Shown piece after piece: positions 1 through 5,482 of a stretch of DNA of 5,482 bases. Made by a program: the position numbers and the translations under genes. Every line of letters starts with the position of its first letter. Positions within the stretch are counted from its first letter, which is position 1. This stretch comes from Bryobacteraceae bacterium. Its GTDB lineage: Bacteria > Acidobacteriota > Terriglobia > Bryobacterales > Bryobacteraceae. The stretch covers positions 1 to 5,482 of the forward strand of contig JASHSD010000398.1 of the NCBI GenBank assembly GCA_030036985.1, read 5' to 3'. The notes under the pieces were generated by a model. That model was not told the origin of the DNA, searched no databases, and saw nothing but the letters and a program-made list of their open reading frames with translations.

Positions 1-168
1 TTGCGCCGCCTGAACCTGCGCCTGCCGCTCATTGCCCAGCTCGCGGAAGGTCTGATGGATGACAGTCTCCTGCCCGTTGGCGATCTGCCGCTGAGCGTCG
101 GAGAAGCCCGGGCTCTGTTCAAAAAAATACTGACTGCGTCTGAGACCGAGGGATCCTTCGGGAGGTGA
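1..168 (+). CDS. 3' end of an unidentified protein (partial at left edge)
   Basis: Frame 1 is open from the first base to a TGA at 166-168 and gives 55 residues. The other two plus-strand frames hit stops early. Third codon positions are mostly G or C, as in the clear genes of this window, which supports real coding. The peptide runs from LRRLNLRLPLIAQLAEGL to a tail ending ETEGSFGR. It looks leucine-rich and amphipathic, then polar at the C-terminus, with no membrane segment. I do not recognise the family. The first codon is TTG, but it sits on the window edge, so the gene most likely begins upstream. The next gene starts 56 bases after this stop on the same strand and could be cotranscribed. 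The other possibility is a chance open frame, because 55 codons is short. Confidence 0.5.
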   Translation: MRRLNLRLPLIAQLAEGLMDDSLLPVGDLPLSVGEARALFKKILTASETEGSFGR

Positions 169-212
169 GGCCAGTGTGGGATTAATGGCACTGAGCATGC
201 TGGTAGGCGGTG

Positions 213-218
213 AAGGAG
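213..218 (+). promoter_or_regulatory. ribosome binding site deciding the start of the small gene
   Basis: AAGGAG sits six bases before ATG 225. It favours the 83-residue product over an 88-residue form starting at GTG 210. Confidence 0.6.
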
Positions 219-224
219 TTGATC

Positions 225-476
225 ATGAGCCATACCACACTCGAACCGGAAATTCACGAAATCCAGGAGAAGCTGCAAAAGATGGCGTCCGAAAACCACA
301 CGGATCAGCTATTGCAGATAATCCACAGGACGGGCTGGACCGATACGCAGGCACACCTTGTTCGCGTCATTCTGGACTCCGTGGTTCATAACCTTGAGGG
401 GATTGAGCGCGCCCAACGTGCGCTCCTGCAGGCTGCTGACGAGATTGGCAAACCTGTCCAACGCAAAACCGCGTAG
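225..476 (+). CDS. small helical protein of unknown function
   Basis: This encodes 83 residues from ATG 225 to TAG 474-476. I chose this start because AAGGAG lies at 213-218 with a 6-base gap. An in-frame GTG at 210 would place that motif inside the gene. The sequence is charged and rich in Glu, Gln, Leu and Ile. Residues 7-28 look like one amphipathic helix, and from about residue 38 (TQAHLVRVILDSVVHNLEG) another helical stretch continues to near the end. The tail is basic (KPVQRKTA). There are no cysteines, signal peptide, membrane span or recognised motif. It looks like a small soluble all-alpha protein, perhaps oligomeric or an accessory factor, but I cannot name it. The nrdAB promoter lies about 170 bases downstream on the same strand, so it is probably a separate transcription unit from nrdAB. 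Confidence 0.6.
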   Translation: MSHTTLEPEIHEIQEKLQKMASENHTDQLLQIIHRTGWTDTQAHLVRVILDSVVHNLEGIERAQRALLQAADEIGKPVQRKTA

Positions 477-629
477 GTTTTCCGCGGCATTGCCGTCCCG
501 CCCCGAAGCGGAGTTCTCAAATGTGCCGCTACAGCTTCTGGATTGAGGCGCCTCGGCAAAAATTATCCGCACGCTTTAATTAACGCACCGCCGCGAATTC
601 CATCGCGAGAGGTTCTTTGCGCACTCTGG

Positions 630-676
630 CCACAATTAGTTGTTGACTCCTATTCGAGACGTACTGTATATTGATT
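630..676 (+). promoter_or_regulatory. possible pair of NrdR boxes over the nrdAB promoter
   Basis: NrdR represses ribonucleotide reductase operons by binding two 16-base boxes of the form acaCwAtATaTwGtgt, usually with centres 31-32 bases apart. Here 661-676 has the core CTGTATATTG at 664-673, which matches 9 of 10 core positions. An upstream core CAATTAGTTG at 633-642 matches 7 of 10. The two cores start exactly 31 bases apart. The downstream box covers the -10 hexamer and the upstream box touches the -35, which is where a repressor would sit. Against it, the outer three bases of both boxes fit poorly and the upstream core is degenerate. The spacing and the gene context make it worth recording, but it is tentative. 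Confidence 0.4.
643..672 (+). promoter_or_regulatory. sigma70-type promoter of nrdAB
   Basis: TTGACT at 643-648 matches the -35 consensus at five of six positions. TATATT at 667-672 matches the -10 consensus at five of six. The gap is 18 bases, and TGTATA at 665-670 would give a gap of 16. The expected start point is about 679-680, which coincides with the first base of riboswitch stem P1. That agreement between two independent predictions raises confidence. The surrounding sequence is more AT-rich than the genes. Confidence 0.65.
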
Positions 677-679
677 TTG

Positions 680-878
680 CTGTCGGTCTTCCGAATGGAA
701 GTGAAAAGGGAACCTGGCGAGAATCCAGGACTGCCCCGCAGCGGTGAACAGGAACGAACGCCTCATACTGAGCACTGGTTCGCAGGCGGGACTGGGAAGC
801 TGAGGCCGGTAGATGGGCTTGGACAGCCCGAGCCTGTGAGTCCGAAGACCTGCCGACAGTCGACGCGGAAATGCGTCG
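680..878 (+). promoter_or_regulatory. cobalamin (B12) riboswitch upstream of nrdAB
   Basis: The aptamer binds adenosylcobalamin or a related cobalamin and lowers expression of the downstream gene. P1 is a perfect 7-bp stem, CTGTCGG 680-686 with CCGACAG 853-859. A hairpin at 688-701 (CTTCC/GGAAG, loop GAAT) fits the P2-P3 region. The conserved core GGGAACCTGG follows at 708-717, and its P4 partner CCAGG is at 725-729. CTGCCCCGCAGCGGTGA at 731-747 matches the P5/L5 signature. CACTGG (about 773) and CTGGGAAG (792-799) match the P6 junction, and GGGCT/AGCCC (815-819/825-829) is a variable arm. The B12 box GAGTCCGAAGACCTGCCG is at 838-855. Just after P1, TCGACGC/GCGTCGA (860-866/873-879) forms a P13-type hairpin with loop GGAAAT. 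Sequence and stem order make the family assignment secure. Class I reductase is B12-independent, so shutting it off when B12 is abundant makes sense. No U-tract terminator follows, so control is more likely translational. Confidence 0.93.
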
Positions 879-930
879 AATTCATACAAGCCTCGAGGGA
901 GGGCTGGTAACGGTTGCGTCCGAAGCCTGT

Positions 931-952
931 CACCCCGCCTGGCGATGAGGTG
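931..952 (+). promoter_or_regulatory. possible SD-masking hairpin of the riboswitch expression platform
   Basis: CACC 931-934 can pair with GGTG 949-952, and inside it CGC 936-938 can pair with GCG 942-944 across a three-base loop. This would hide the GAGG at 947-950, which is the likely ribosome binding site for ATG 956. Separately, CCCGCCTG at 934-941 is perfectly complementary to CAGGCGGG at 783-790 in the aptamer, so the two pairings are mutually exclusive. That is the kind of switch expected in translational control. The pairing is inferred by eye and the inner stem is short, so this is a hypothesis. Confidence 0.35.
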
Positions 953-955
953 CGG

Positions 956-3352
956 ATGGCTACGCAGGCAATCGCAGAGTCCCTGGAACTGATTCCCGGC
1001 ATTCACGCCGAGATACCCCCCACAACCATGCGCGTTCGCAAGCGCAATGGCAGTCTCGAACCTGTCATGGTCGAGAAGATCATTCGCGCCGTCGAGCGCA
1101 GCGCGGTCGGCTTGGGAGCTGTCGATCCGATGCGGGTCGCCATCAAGACTATTGGCGGTCTCTATGACGGCTCCACTACACAGGAACTGGATTCGCTTTC
1201 CATCCGGACGGCGGCATCGCTGATTGCCGAGGAGCCGGAGTATTCGCGGCTCGCCGCCCGGCTGCTCACGCGCTTCATTGAGAAAGAAGTGCAGAACCAG
1301 AACGTTTTCTCGTTCTCGCAGTCCGTTGAATCGGCCTTTCGGGCGGGCCTCATCTCGGAACCGGCCGCCGCGTTTGTTCGCTCGAACGCGCGCAAGTTAA
1401 ACAGCAATATCGACGATCTTTGGTCCGACAGATTCGAGTTCTTCGGCATCCGAACCGTGTACGACCGCTATCTGCTTCGGCATCCCGAAACCCGGGCCGT
1501 GCTCGAGACACCCCAATACTTTTTTATGCGTGTCGCATGCGGGCTCTCCGAGAATGTATCGGAGGCGGTGGCCTTCTACCAAATGCTTGCGGCGCTCGAA
1601 TACCTCCCCAGTTCGCCCACGTTATTCAACTCCGGCACGACTCACTCGCAGATGTCTTCCTGTTTCCTGCTGGACTCTCCGGCGGACCATCTCGAGTCCA
1701 TTTATGACCGCTACAAAGACGTTGCCATGCTCTCCAAATTCTCGGGCGGCATCGGCCTGGCATACCATCGCGTGCGCTCCCGCGGTTCGCTGATCAAGGC
1801 AACCAACGGCAATTCGAACGGGATCGTCCCATGGCTCAAGACCCTGGATTCTTCGGTGTCGGCAGTGAATCAGGGAGGTAAGCGGAAGGGCGCCTGCTGT
1901 GTTTATCTGGAAACCTGGCATGCCGATATCGAAGAATTTCTGGAGCTTCGCGACAATACCGGCGACGAGGCTCGCCGCACCTATAACCTCAATCTGGCCC
2001 ACTGGATTCCAGACCTCTTCATGGAACGGGTGGAGACGGACGGCATGTGGTCGCTCTTCGATCCGGCGCGCGTACCACATCTGCCCGACCTTTATGGCGA
2101 TGAGTTCCGGCTTGCCTATGAGGCGGCCGAGGGGGCGAAGATCTACCAGCGGCAAGTGAAGGCGCGCGATCTCTACTCGCGGATGATGCGGACTCTTGCG
2201 GAGACGGGCAACGGCTGGATGACTTTCAAAGACGCGTGTAACAGGAAATCCAACCAGACCGGTCTTCCCGGCAATGTGGTCCATTTGTCCAATTTGTGCA
2301 CAGAGATCACGGAGGTTACCTCGCTCCAAGAGACCGCCGTGTGTAATTTGGGCTCCGTAAACCTGGGGCGCCATATGAAAGATGGCGCATTCGATTTCGA
2401 AAAGCTCGCCGCGACCGTGCGTCGTGCAGTGCCGTTTCTCGACCGCGTGGTCGATATTAACTTCTACCCGACGGATGCGGCAGCCGGTTCGAATCGCCGC
2501 TGGCGTCCTGTCGGCCTGGGAATCATGGGATTGCAGGACGTGTTCTTCCAGATGAAGATCGCCTTCGATTCCGATGCGGCCCGGACTCTCTCCGCGAAGA
2601 TCCAGGAAGAGATCTATTATCACGCGCTGGCCGCATCCTGCGACCTCGCGGAAATCTGGGGAGCGCACCCGTCGTTCTCCGAAACCCGCGCGGCGAAGGG
2701 CGACCTCCAGTTCGACGCCTGGGGAGTCTCGCCCGGCGTCTCGAATCGTTGGGAGGCGTTGCGTGAGCGAATCCGGCACAAAGGATTGCGCAATTCGCTG
2801 CTGATCGCAATTGCCCCCACCGCGACGATCGCCTCCATCGCGGGTTGTTACGAGTGCATTGAGCCCCAGGTATCCAATCTTTTCAAACGGGAGACGCTTT
2901 CCGGGGATTTCATTCAGGTGAATCGCCACCTTGCGTCGGATCTGAAGACCTTGGGTCTGTGGACCGACGATATGCGGAACCGGTTGAAGCTTGCCGAGGG
3001 CTCGGTGCAGGGGATGACGGAAATCCCGGCGGACCTTCGCGAGATCTACAGGACCGTGTGGGAGGTGCCGATGCGTTCGCTCATCGACATGGCCGCGGAA
3101 CGCGGCGCATTTATCGACCAGAGCCAGTCGCTGAATCTGTTCCTTGAAAGTCCGAACATAGGCAAGCTCTCTTCAATGTATATGTATGCGTGGAAGAAGG
3201 GTTTGAAAACCACGTACTACCTGCGGTCGAGGCCCGCCTCGAAGATATCCAAGGCGACTGTGCCTGTGACCCGGGGCGCCGGCAGGGAAGCGGCGGCCGC
3301 CGCGGTTGCCTGCTCGCTTGAGAATCCGGGCTCCTGTGAGGCCTGCCAATGA
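956..3352 (+). CDS. nrdA: class I ribonucleoside-diphosphate reductase, alpha (large, catalytic) subunit
   Basis: NrdA reduces ribonucleoside diphosphates to deoxy forms in the cytoplasm, using a radical delivered by NrdB. The product is 798 residues from ATG 956. An ATP-cone (overall activity site, about 25-114) begins with RVRKRNGSLEP. The catalytic barrel follows: redox cysteine C236 (SQMSSC), the SGGIG and NQGGKRKGA loops, then N446, radical cysteine C448 and E450 in SNLCTE, the redox partner C463 (AVCNLGSVNL), and the substrate loop PTATIASIAG (about 621-630). Radical-transfer tyrosines Y754-Y755 are in KTTYYLRSR. The tail carries cysteines C786, C794 and C797, ending CEACQ, for re-reduction by thioredoxin or glutaredoxin. 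All key residues are present and the length suits the family. An in-frame TTG at 914, with a purine-rich GAGGGAGGG at 895-903, would add 14 residues. I prefer ATG 956 with GAGG at 947-950. The stop overlaps the nrdB start by four bases. Confidence 0.96.
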   Translation: MATQAIAESLELIPGIHAEIPPTTMRVRKRNGSLEPVMVEKIIRAVERSAVGLGAVDPMRVAIKTIGGLYDGSTTQELDSLSIRTAASLIAEEPEYSRLAARLLTRFIEKEVQNQNVFSFSQSVESAFRAGLISEPAAAFVRSNARKLNSNIDDLWSDRFEFFGIRTVYDRYLLRHPETRAVLETPQYFFMRVACGLSENVSEAVAFYQMLAALEYLPSSPTLFNSGTTHSQMSSCFLLDSPADHLESIYDRYKDVAMLSKFSGGIGLAYHRVRSRGSLIKATNGNSNGIVPWLKTLDSSVSAVNQGGKRKGACCVYLETWHADIEEFLELRDNTGDEARRTYNLNLAHWIPDLFMERVETDGMWSLFDPARVPHLPDLYGDEFRLAYEAAEGAKIYQRQVKARDLYSRMMRTLAETGNGWMTFKDACNRKSNQTGLPGNVVHLSNLCTEITEVTSLQETAVCNLGSVNLGRHMKDGAFDFEKLAATVRRAVPFLDRVVDINFYPTDAAAGSNRRWRPVGLGIMGLQDVFFQMKIAFDSDAARTLSAKIQEEIYYHALAASCDLAEIWGAHPSFSETRAAKGDLQFDAWGVSPGVSNRWEALRERIRHKGLRNSLLIAIAPTATIASIAGCYECIEPQVSNLFKRETLSGDFIQVNRHLASDLKTLGLWTDDMRNRLKLAEGSVQGMTEIPADLREIYRTVWEVPMRSLIDMAAERGAFIDQSQSLNLFLESPNIGKLSSMYMYAWKKGLKTTYYLRSRPASKISKATVPVTRGAGREAAAAAVACSLENPGSCEACQ
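3337..3341 (+). promoter_or_regulatory. ribosome binding site of nrdB inside the end of nrdA
   Basis: TGAGG lies seven bases before ATG 3349, inside the last codons of nrdA. With the ATGA overlap it points to translational coupling of the two subunits. Confidence 0.55.
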
Positions 3353-4347
3353 TTCTCGATGCCGGTTTCAATCTGACGCTGCGGCCCATGAAGTACCCGG
3401 TATTCTATGAAATGTTCAGGACGGCGATCAAAAATACATGGACCGTGGAAGAAGTGGACTTCTCCACCGACGTGACGGATCTTCGCTCCCGTATGACGCC
3501 GGCGGAGCGGCACCTGATCAAGAGGCTGGTCGCGTTCTTTGCCACCGGCGACAGCATTGTGGGCAACAACCTGGTGCTCAATCTTTACAAGCACGTGAAT
3601 TCGCCTGAAGCCCGGATGTATTTGTCGAGGCAGCTCTATGAGGAAGCGCTGCACGTACAGTTTTATCTGACGCTGCTGGACACCTACATCGCCGATCCGC
3701 AGGAACGGGCCGATGCGTTCGCGGCGGTCGAGAACATTCCGTCAATTCAGAAGAAAGCGCAGTTCTGCTTCAAATGGATCGAGTCCGTTCAGCGCCTGCG
3801 GGAGATTCGGACCGATGGGGACATGCGGAGTTTCATTCTGAATCTGGTTTGCTTCGCCGCATGCATTGAAGGTCTGTTTTTCTTCGCGGCGTTCGCCTAT
3901 GTCTACTACCTGCGGTCGCGTGGTTTGCTTCAGGGCCTGGCTACCGGCACCAGTTGGGTCTTTCGGGATGAGAGCGCGCACATAGAATTTGCCTTCGAAG
4001 TAATCGCCACCGCGAGGCGGGAGCGCCCGGAACTGTTCGATGAGACGTTTGGGCGGCAGATTGAGGAAATGATCCGGGAAGCCGTGGATTGCGAGCTTTC
4101 GTTTGCGCAGGATACTCTCAGCATGGGCGTCAGCGGCCTCTCGATCGGCGACATGCGCGAATACCTGCAGTACGTTGCGGACCGAAGGTTGGAGGCACTC
4201 GGGCTGCCGGCCCTCTACGGCTCCCGAAACCCCTTCAGCTTCATGGAACTGCAGGATGTTCAGGAACTGACAAATTTCTTTGAGCGGCGGGTTTCGGCTT
4301 ATCAGGTTGGCGTTACAGGAGGCGTTGCGTTCTCCGAAGAGTTCTGA
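3349..4347 (+). CDS. nrdB: class I ribonucleoside-diphosphate reductase, beta (small, radical-generating) subunit
   Basis: NrdB is a ferritin-like helical protein that builds a dimetal centre with oxygen and passes a radical to NrdA. It has 332 residues, shorter than E. coli NrdB (376) but common for this lineage. Metal ligands by motif: D68 (ATGDSIVGNN), E99 and H102 (EEALH), E174 (CIEGLFF), E208 and H211 (RDESAH). Y106, four residues after H102, occupies the radical-tyrosine position (E. coli Y122), so this is not the Phe-type class Ic. W31 in NTWTVEEVDF and D207 match the radical-transfer Trp and Asp. Y318 (SAYQVG) matches E. coli Y356, and the C-terminus ends in acidic residues plus Phe (SEEF), the usual NrdA docking tail. 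The start is backed by the familiar N-terminal pattern LDAGFNLTLRPMKYP and the overlap with nrdA. The gene shares the riboswitch-controlled transcript. Whether the metals are Fe-Fe or Mn-containing cannot be read from sequence. Confidence 0.96.
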   Translation: MILDAGFNLTLRPMKYPVFYEMFRTAIKNTWTVEEVDFSTDVTDLRSRMTPAERHLIKRLVAFFATGDSIVGNNLVLNLYKHVNSPEARMYLSRQLYEEALHVQFYLTLLDTYIADPQERADAFAAVENIPSIQKKAQFCFKWIESVQRLREIRTDGDMRSFILNLVCFAACIEGLFFFAAFAYVYYLRSRGLLQGLATGTSWVFRDESAHIEFAFEVIATARRERPELFDETFGRQIEEMIREAVDCELSFAQDTLSMGVSGLSIGDMREYLQYVADRRLEALGLPALYGSRNPFSFMELQDVQELTNFFERRVSAYQVGVTGGVAFSEEF

Positions 4348-4426
4348 GCCGACGCCGCATGAGCGGCCGCTGGGAAAACTGAGATCAATGCCACGCAGTC
4401 TTGATAGTGGTTTCCATCAGTCTTGT

Positions 4427-4567
4427 GCCGGGCGGAAGCCCATAAGCGCTGACATAAGACATTTTGGCCGCAAAATGTTGGAAACTCGATTTTCGCAGCC
4501 ACAAAGTGTAGCCATGATCAGCAGTGAAATGAGCCCTTAGGTCAGCGCCTATGGGCAGAAGCCCGGC
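4427..4567. repeat. 141-bp inverted-repeat element, MITE-like or structured intergenic element
   Basis: The arm at 4427-4458 is the imperfect reverse complement of 4536-4567, matching at 26 of 32 positions. It is made of an outer GCCGGGC (7 of 7), a non-matching four-base block, and a 21-base inner part matching at 19. The non-matching block is the loop of a small hairpin inside each arm: GGGC-GGAA-GCCC at 4430-4441 and GGGC-AGAA-GCCC at 4553-4564. The 77-base centre is more AT-rich than its surroundings and holds a further perfect hairpin (4459-4478). It lies between the convergent ends of nrdB and the flavin-enzyme gene. It has no transposase frame, and I see no convincing target-site duplication at the outer ends. 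It may be a miniature transposon, a solo remnant of an insertion sequence, or a structured termination region. Confidence 0.6.
4459..4478. other. perfect 8-bp hairpin inside the inverted-repeat element
   Basis: ACATTTTG (4459-4466) pairs perfectly with CAAAATGT (4471-4478) around the loop GCCG. It directly follows the left arm of the larger repeat. It could be an operator-like palindrome, a transposase-recognition feature, or part of a terminator. On neither strand is it followed by a T-run, so a classic intrinsic terminator is unlikely. Confidence 0.5.
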
Positions 4568-4570
4568 CGC

Positions 4571-4584
4571 GGGCCCGAAGGCCC
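4571..4584 (-). terminator. candidate terminator hairpin with UUCG loop
   Basis: Read on the minus strand, GGGCC-TTCG-GGCCC forms a 5-bp GC stem closed by the very stable C(UUCG)G tetraloop. It begins 25 bases after the minus-strand stop at 4609. The position suits an end signal for that gene, and perhaps for readthrough from nrdB. No U-tract follows on either strand. The only T-run on the minus strand (4593-4598) lies before the stem, so intrinsic termination is not well supported. Confidence 0.3.
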
Positions 4585-4608
4585 GACCCCACAAAAAACT
4601 ACGTGGAC

Positions 4609-5482
4609 TCAGAACAACGGCGAATGCGGCAAGCCCAGCTTTGCCCGGGCAACCTCCACATAGCCCCACTCGTTCTGCGCGGTGTTGAAGTGGCTCCAGC
4701 CGGTCGCCATATCCCGCATCACGCGCTCGATCTTCGCGCCGCGTTTCCCCGCGCTGGAGCCGGCATAGCGGAATATCCACGTCTGAAACGTCTGCCAGGC
4801 GTCCGAGTAGGCTTCGCGCGCAATCGCGCCGATCACCTGATCGTCTCCGAACGTATATGGGCGTCCCTCCTCAACCGTCGCCCGGCCATATTCCATTTGC
4901 ATTTTGGCGGACCCGATGACCGCAAGTTCCGCAATCCGGAGCCGCGTGATCGCCGTGCCGAACCAACGCTGATGGTCCGGATCCTCGGCCCAGGGTACGA
5001 ACGGCGCCCGCATCATTTTGCGTGACTTCAGAATCCGTTCGAACTCGTCGAGCCCACCGAGCGCCGCCCCCACCATGACGGAACCCACCGTCATGGTGAA
5101 GAAGGAAATGGCGCGAGTCGCATACATCGGATTGCCGTGAAGGCGTGAGCCGATCGTTCCACCGCTGCACTCGACGTCCGACATATGGGTATCCTCGAGA
5201 ACCCAATGCGCGGGCACCACCGCTTTGTCGAACACGATGCTGTTCGATCCGCTGCCAACCAGACCGACGAGATCGCCCCAGTCGTCCAGAACCCGGAAGG
5301 CGCTTCTCGGCGCCACGAACAGTATCGGTTTTCCCGGCGAGCCGCCTTTTTCCGCGGGTTCCCGAAGCGCCTGGCCAACGTAATGGGTTGAATACGGTAT
5401 GCCGGAACAATAGGACACTTTGCCGTTCAGTTCCCAGCCGCCCTCCACCCGCCGCGCGAATCCGGAAAGCGGAGCGGCAACG
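4609..5482 (-). CDS. acyl-CoA dehydrogenase-fold flavin monooxygenase-like protein, C-terminal part (partial at right edge)
   Basis: The frame is open from the window edge to TGA 4609-4611 and gives 290 residues. A GTG at 5446-5448 is internal, because the preceding codons (PLSGFARR) continue the same domain. The first part fits the acyl-CoA dehydrogenase middle beta domain: GGWELNGKVSYCSG, then VGSGSNSIVFDKAVVPAHWVL. A long helical domain follows (TVGSVMVGAALGGLDEFERIL and AITRLRIAELAVIGSAKMQMEYGRA), then RVMRDMATGWSHFNTAQ near the end. That RxxRD...H arrangement and the absence of the Glu-bearing dehydrogenase pattern suggest the HpaH/HsaA/DszC-like two-component monooxygenases (Acyl-CoA_dh_2 type), which use reduced flavin from a partner reductase. 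Roughly the first 100 residues are outside the window. The substrate cannot be told. It could also be a true acyl-CoA dehydrogenase relative. It converges on nrdAB and shows no functional link to it. Confidence 0.8.
   Translation of the reverse strand, partial: VAAPLSGFARRVEGGWELNGKVSYCSGIPYSTHYVGQALREPAEKGGSPGKPILFVAPRSAFRVLDDWGDLVGLVGSGSNSIVFDKAVVPAHWVLEDTHMSDVECSGGTIGSRLHGNPMYATRAISFFTMTVGSVMVGAALGGLDEFERILKSRKMMRAPFVPWAEDPDHQRWFGTAITRLRIAELAVIGSAKMQMEYGRATVEEGRPYTFGDDQVIGAIAREAYSDAWQTFQTWIFRYAGSSAGKRGAKIERVMRDMATGWSHFNTAQNEWGYVEVARAKLGLPHSPLF

Noticed and set aside
545..583. Perfect palindrome GAGGCGCCTC (545-554) and TTAATTAA (576-583) in the spacer before the nrdAB promoter.
   Set aside because: Short palindromes of this size occur by chance. 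The first lacks a following T-run, so it is not a clear terminator, and neither matches an operator I recognise.
650..1006. Open frames on both strands across the riboswitch.
   Set aside because: The conserved riboswitch stems and B12 box explain this sequence. The translations look random.
1622..2929. 435-residue open frame on the minus strand inside nrdA.
   Set aside because: It lies antisense to a full-length nrdA with all catalytic motifs. Long antisense frames are common in GC-rich genes, and the translation has no recognisable family.
4396..4425. Direct repeat CAGTCTTG at 4396-4403 and 4418-4425 just outside the inverted-repeat element.
   Set aside because: Only eight bases, both copies on the same side of the element, so it is not a target-site duplication. 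Probably chance.
4385..4780. Minus-strand frame of 131 residues crossing the inverted-repeat element and the 3' end of the flavin-enzyme gene.
   Set aside because: It overlaps the supported minus-strand gene in another frame, shows no transposase motif, and has low-complexity GC-rich composition.
4871..5410. 179-residue minus-strand frame overlapping the flavin-enzyme gene.
   Set aside because: Arg/Gly-rich shadow translation of the acyl-CoA-dehydrogenase-fold frame.

Overview
The window looks like chromosomal DNA from a GC-rich free-living bacterium. A phylum cannot be fixed from this sequence alone. The style of the ribonucleotide reductase proteins and the monooxygenase-like neighbour would suit a soil or aquatic heterotroph such as an acidobacterium, but that is a guess. 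No complete mobile-element gene, tRNA, rRNA or CRISPR array is visible.

Layout, left to right: (1) 1-168 is the 3' end of an unidentified plus-strand reading frame. (2) 225-476 is a small unidentified helical protein with a good ribosome binding site. (3) 477-955 has no protein gene and is mostly regulatory. It holds a sigma70-type promoter (643-672), a tentative pair of NrdR boxes over that promoter (630-676), and a well-supported cobalamin (B12) riboswitch (680-878). The riboswitch starts almost exactly where transcription should begin, and a possible SD-masking hairpin lies at 931-952. (4) 956-3352 is nrdA and 3349-4347 is nrdB, overlapping by ATGA. Together they encode the two subunits of class I aerobic ribonucleotide reductase, with the active-site cysteines, radical-transfer tyrosines, metal ligands and radical tyrosine all present. 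(5) 4348-4608 is a convergent intergenic region. It carries a 141-bp unit bounded by 32-nt imperfect inverted repeats with hairpins inside, and a compact UUCG-loop hairpin. (6) 4609-5482 (minus strand) is the C-terminal part of an acyl-CoA-dehydrogenase-fold flavin monooxygenase-like protein that runs off the right edge.

How it works together: nrdA and nrdB form one translationally coupled operon making the oxygen-dependent, B12-independent reductase. A B12 riboswitch in front of it implies that the operon is turned down when adenosylcobalamin is plentiful. The organism would then rely on a B12-dependent class II enzyme (NrdJ) encoded elsewhere. This logic is known from Streptomyces nrdABS. 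If the NrdR boxes are real, the promoter also senses dATP/ATP through NrdR. The operon would then combine transcription-level nucleotide sensing with RNA-level cofactor sensing within about 330 bases. The most unexplained item is the inverted-repeat element after nrdB.
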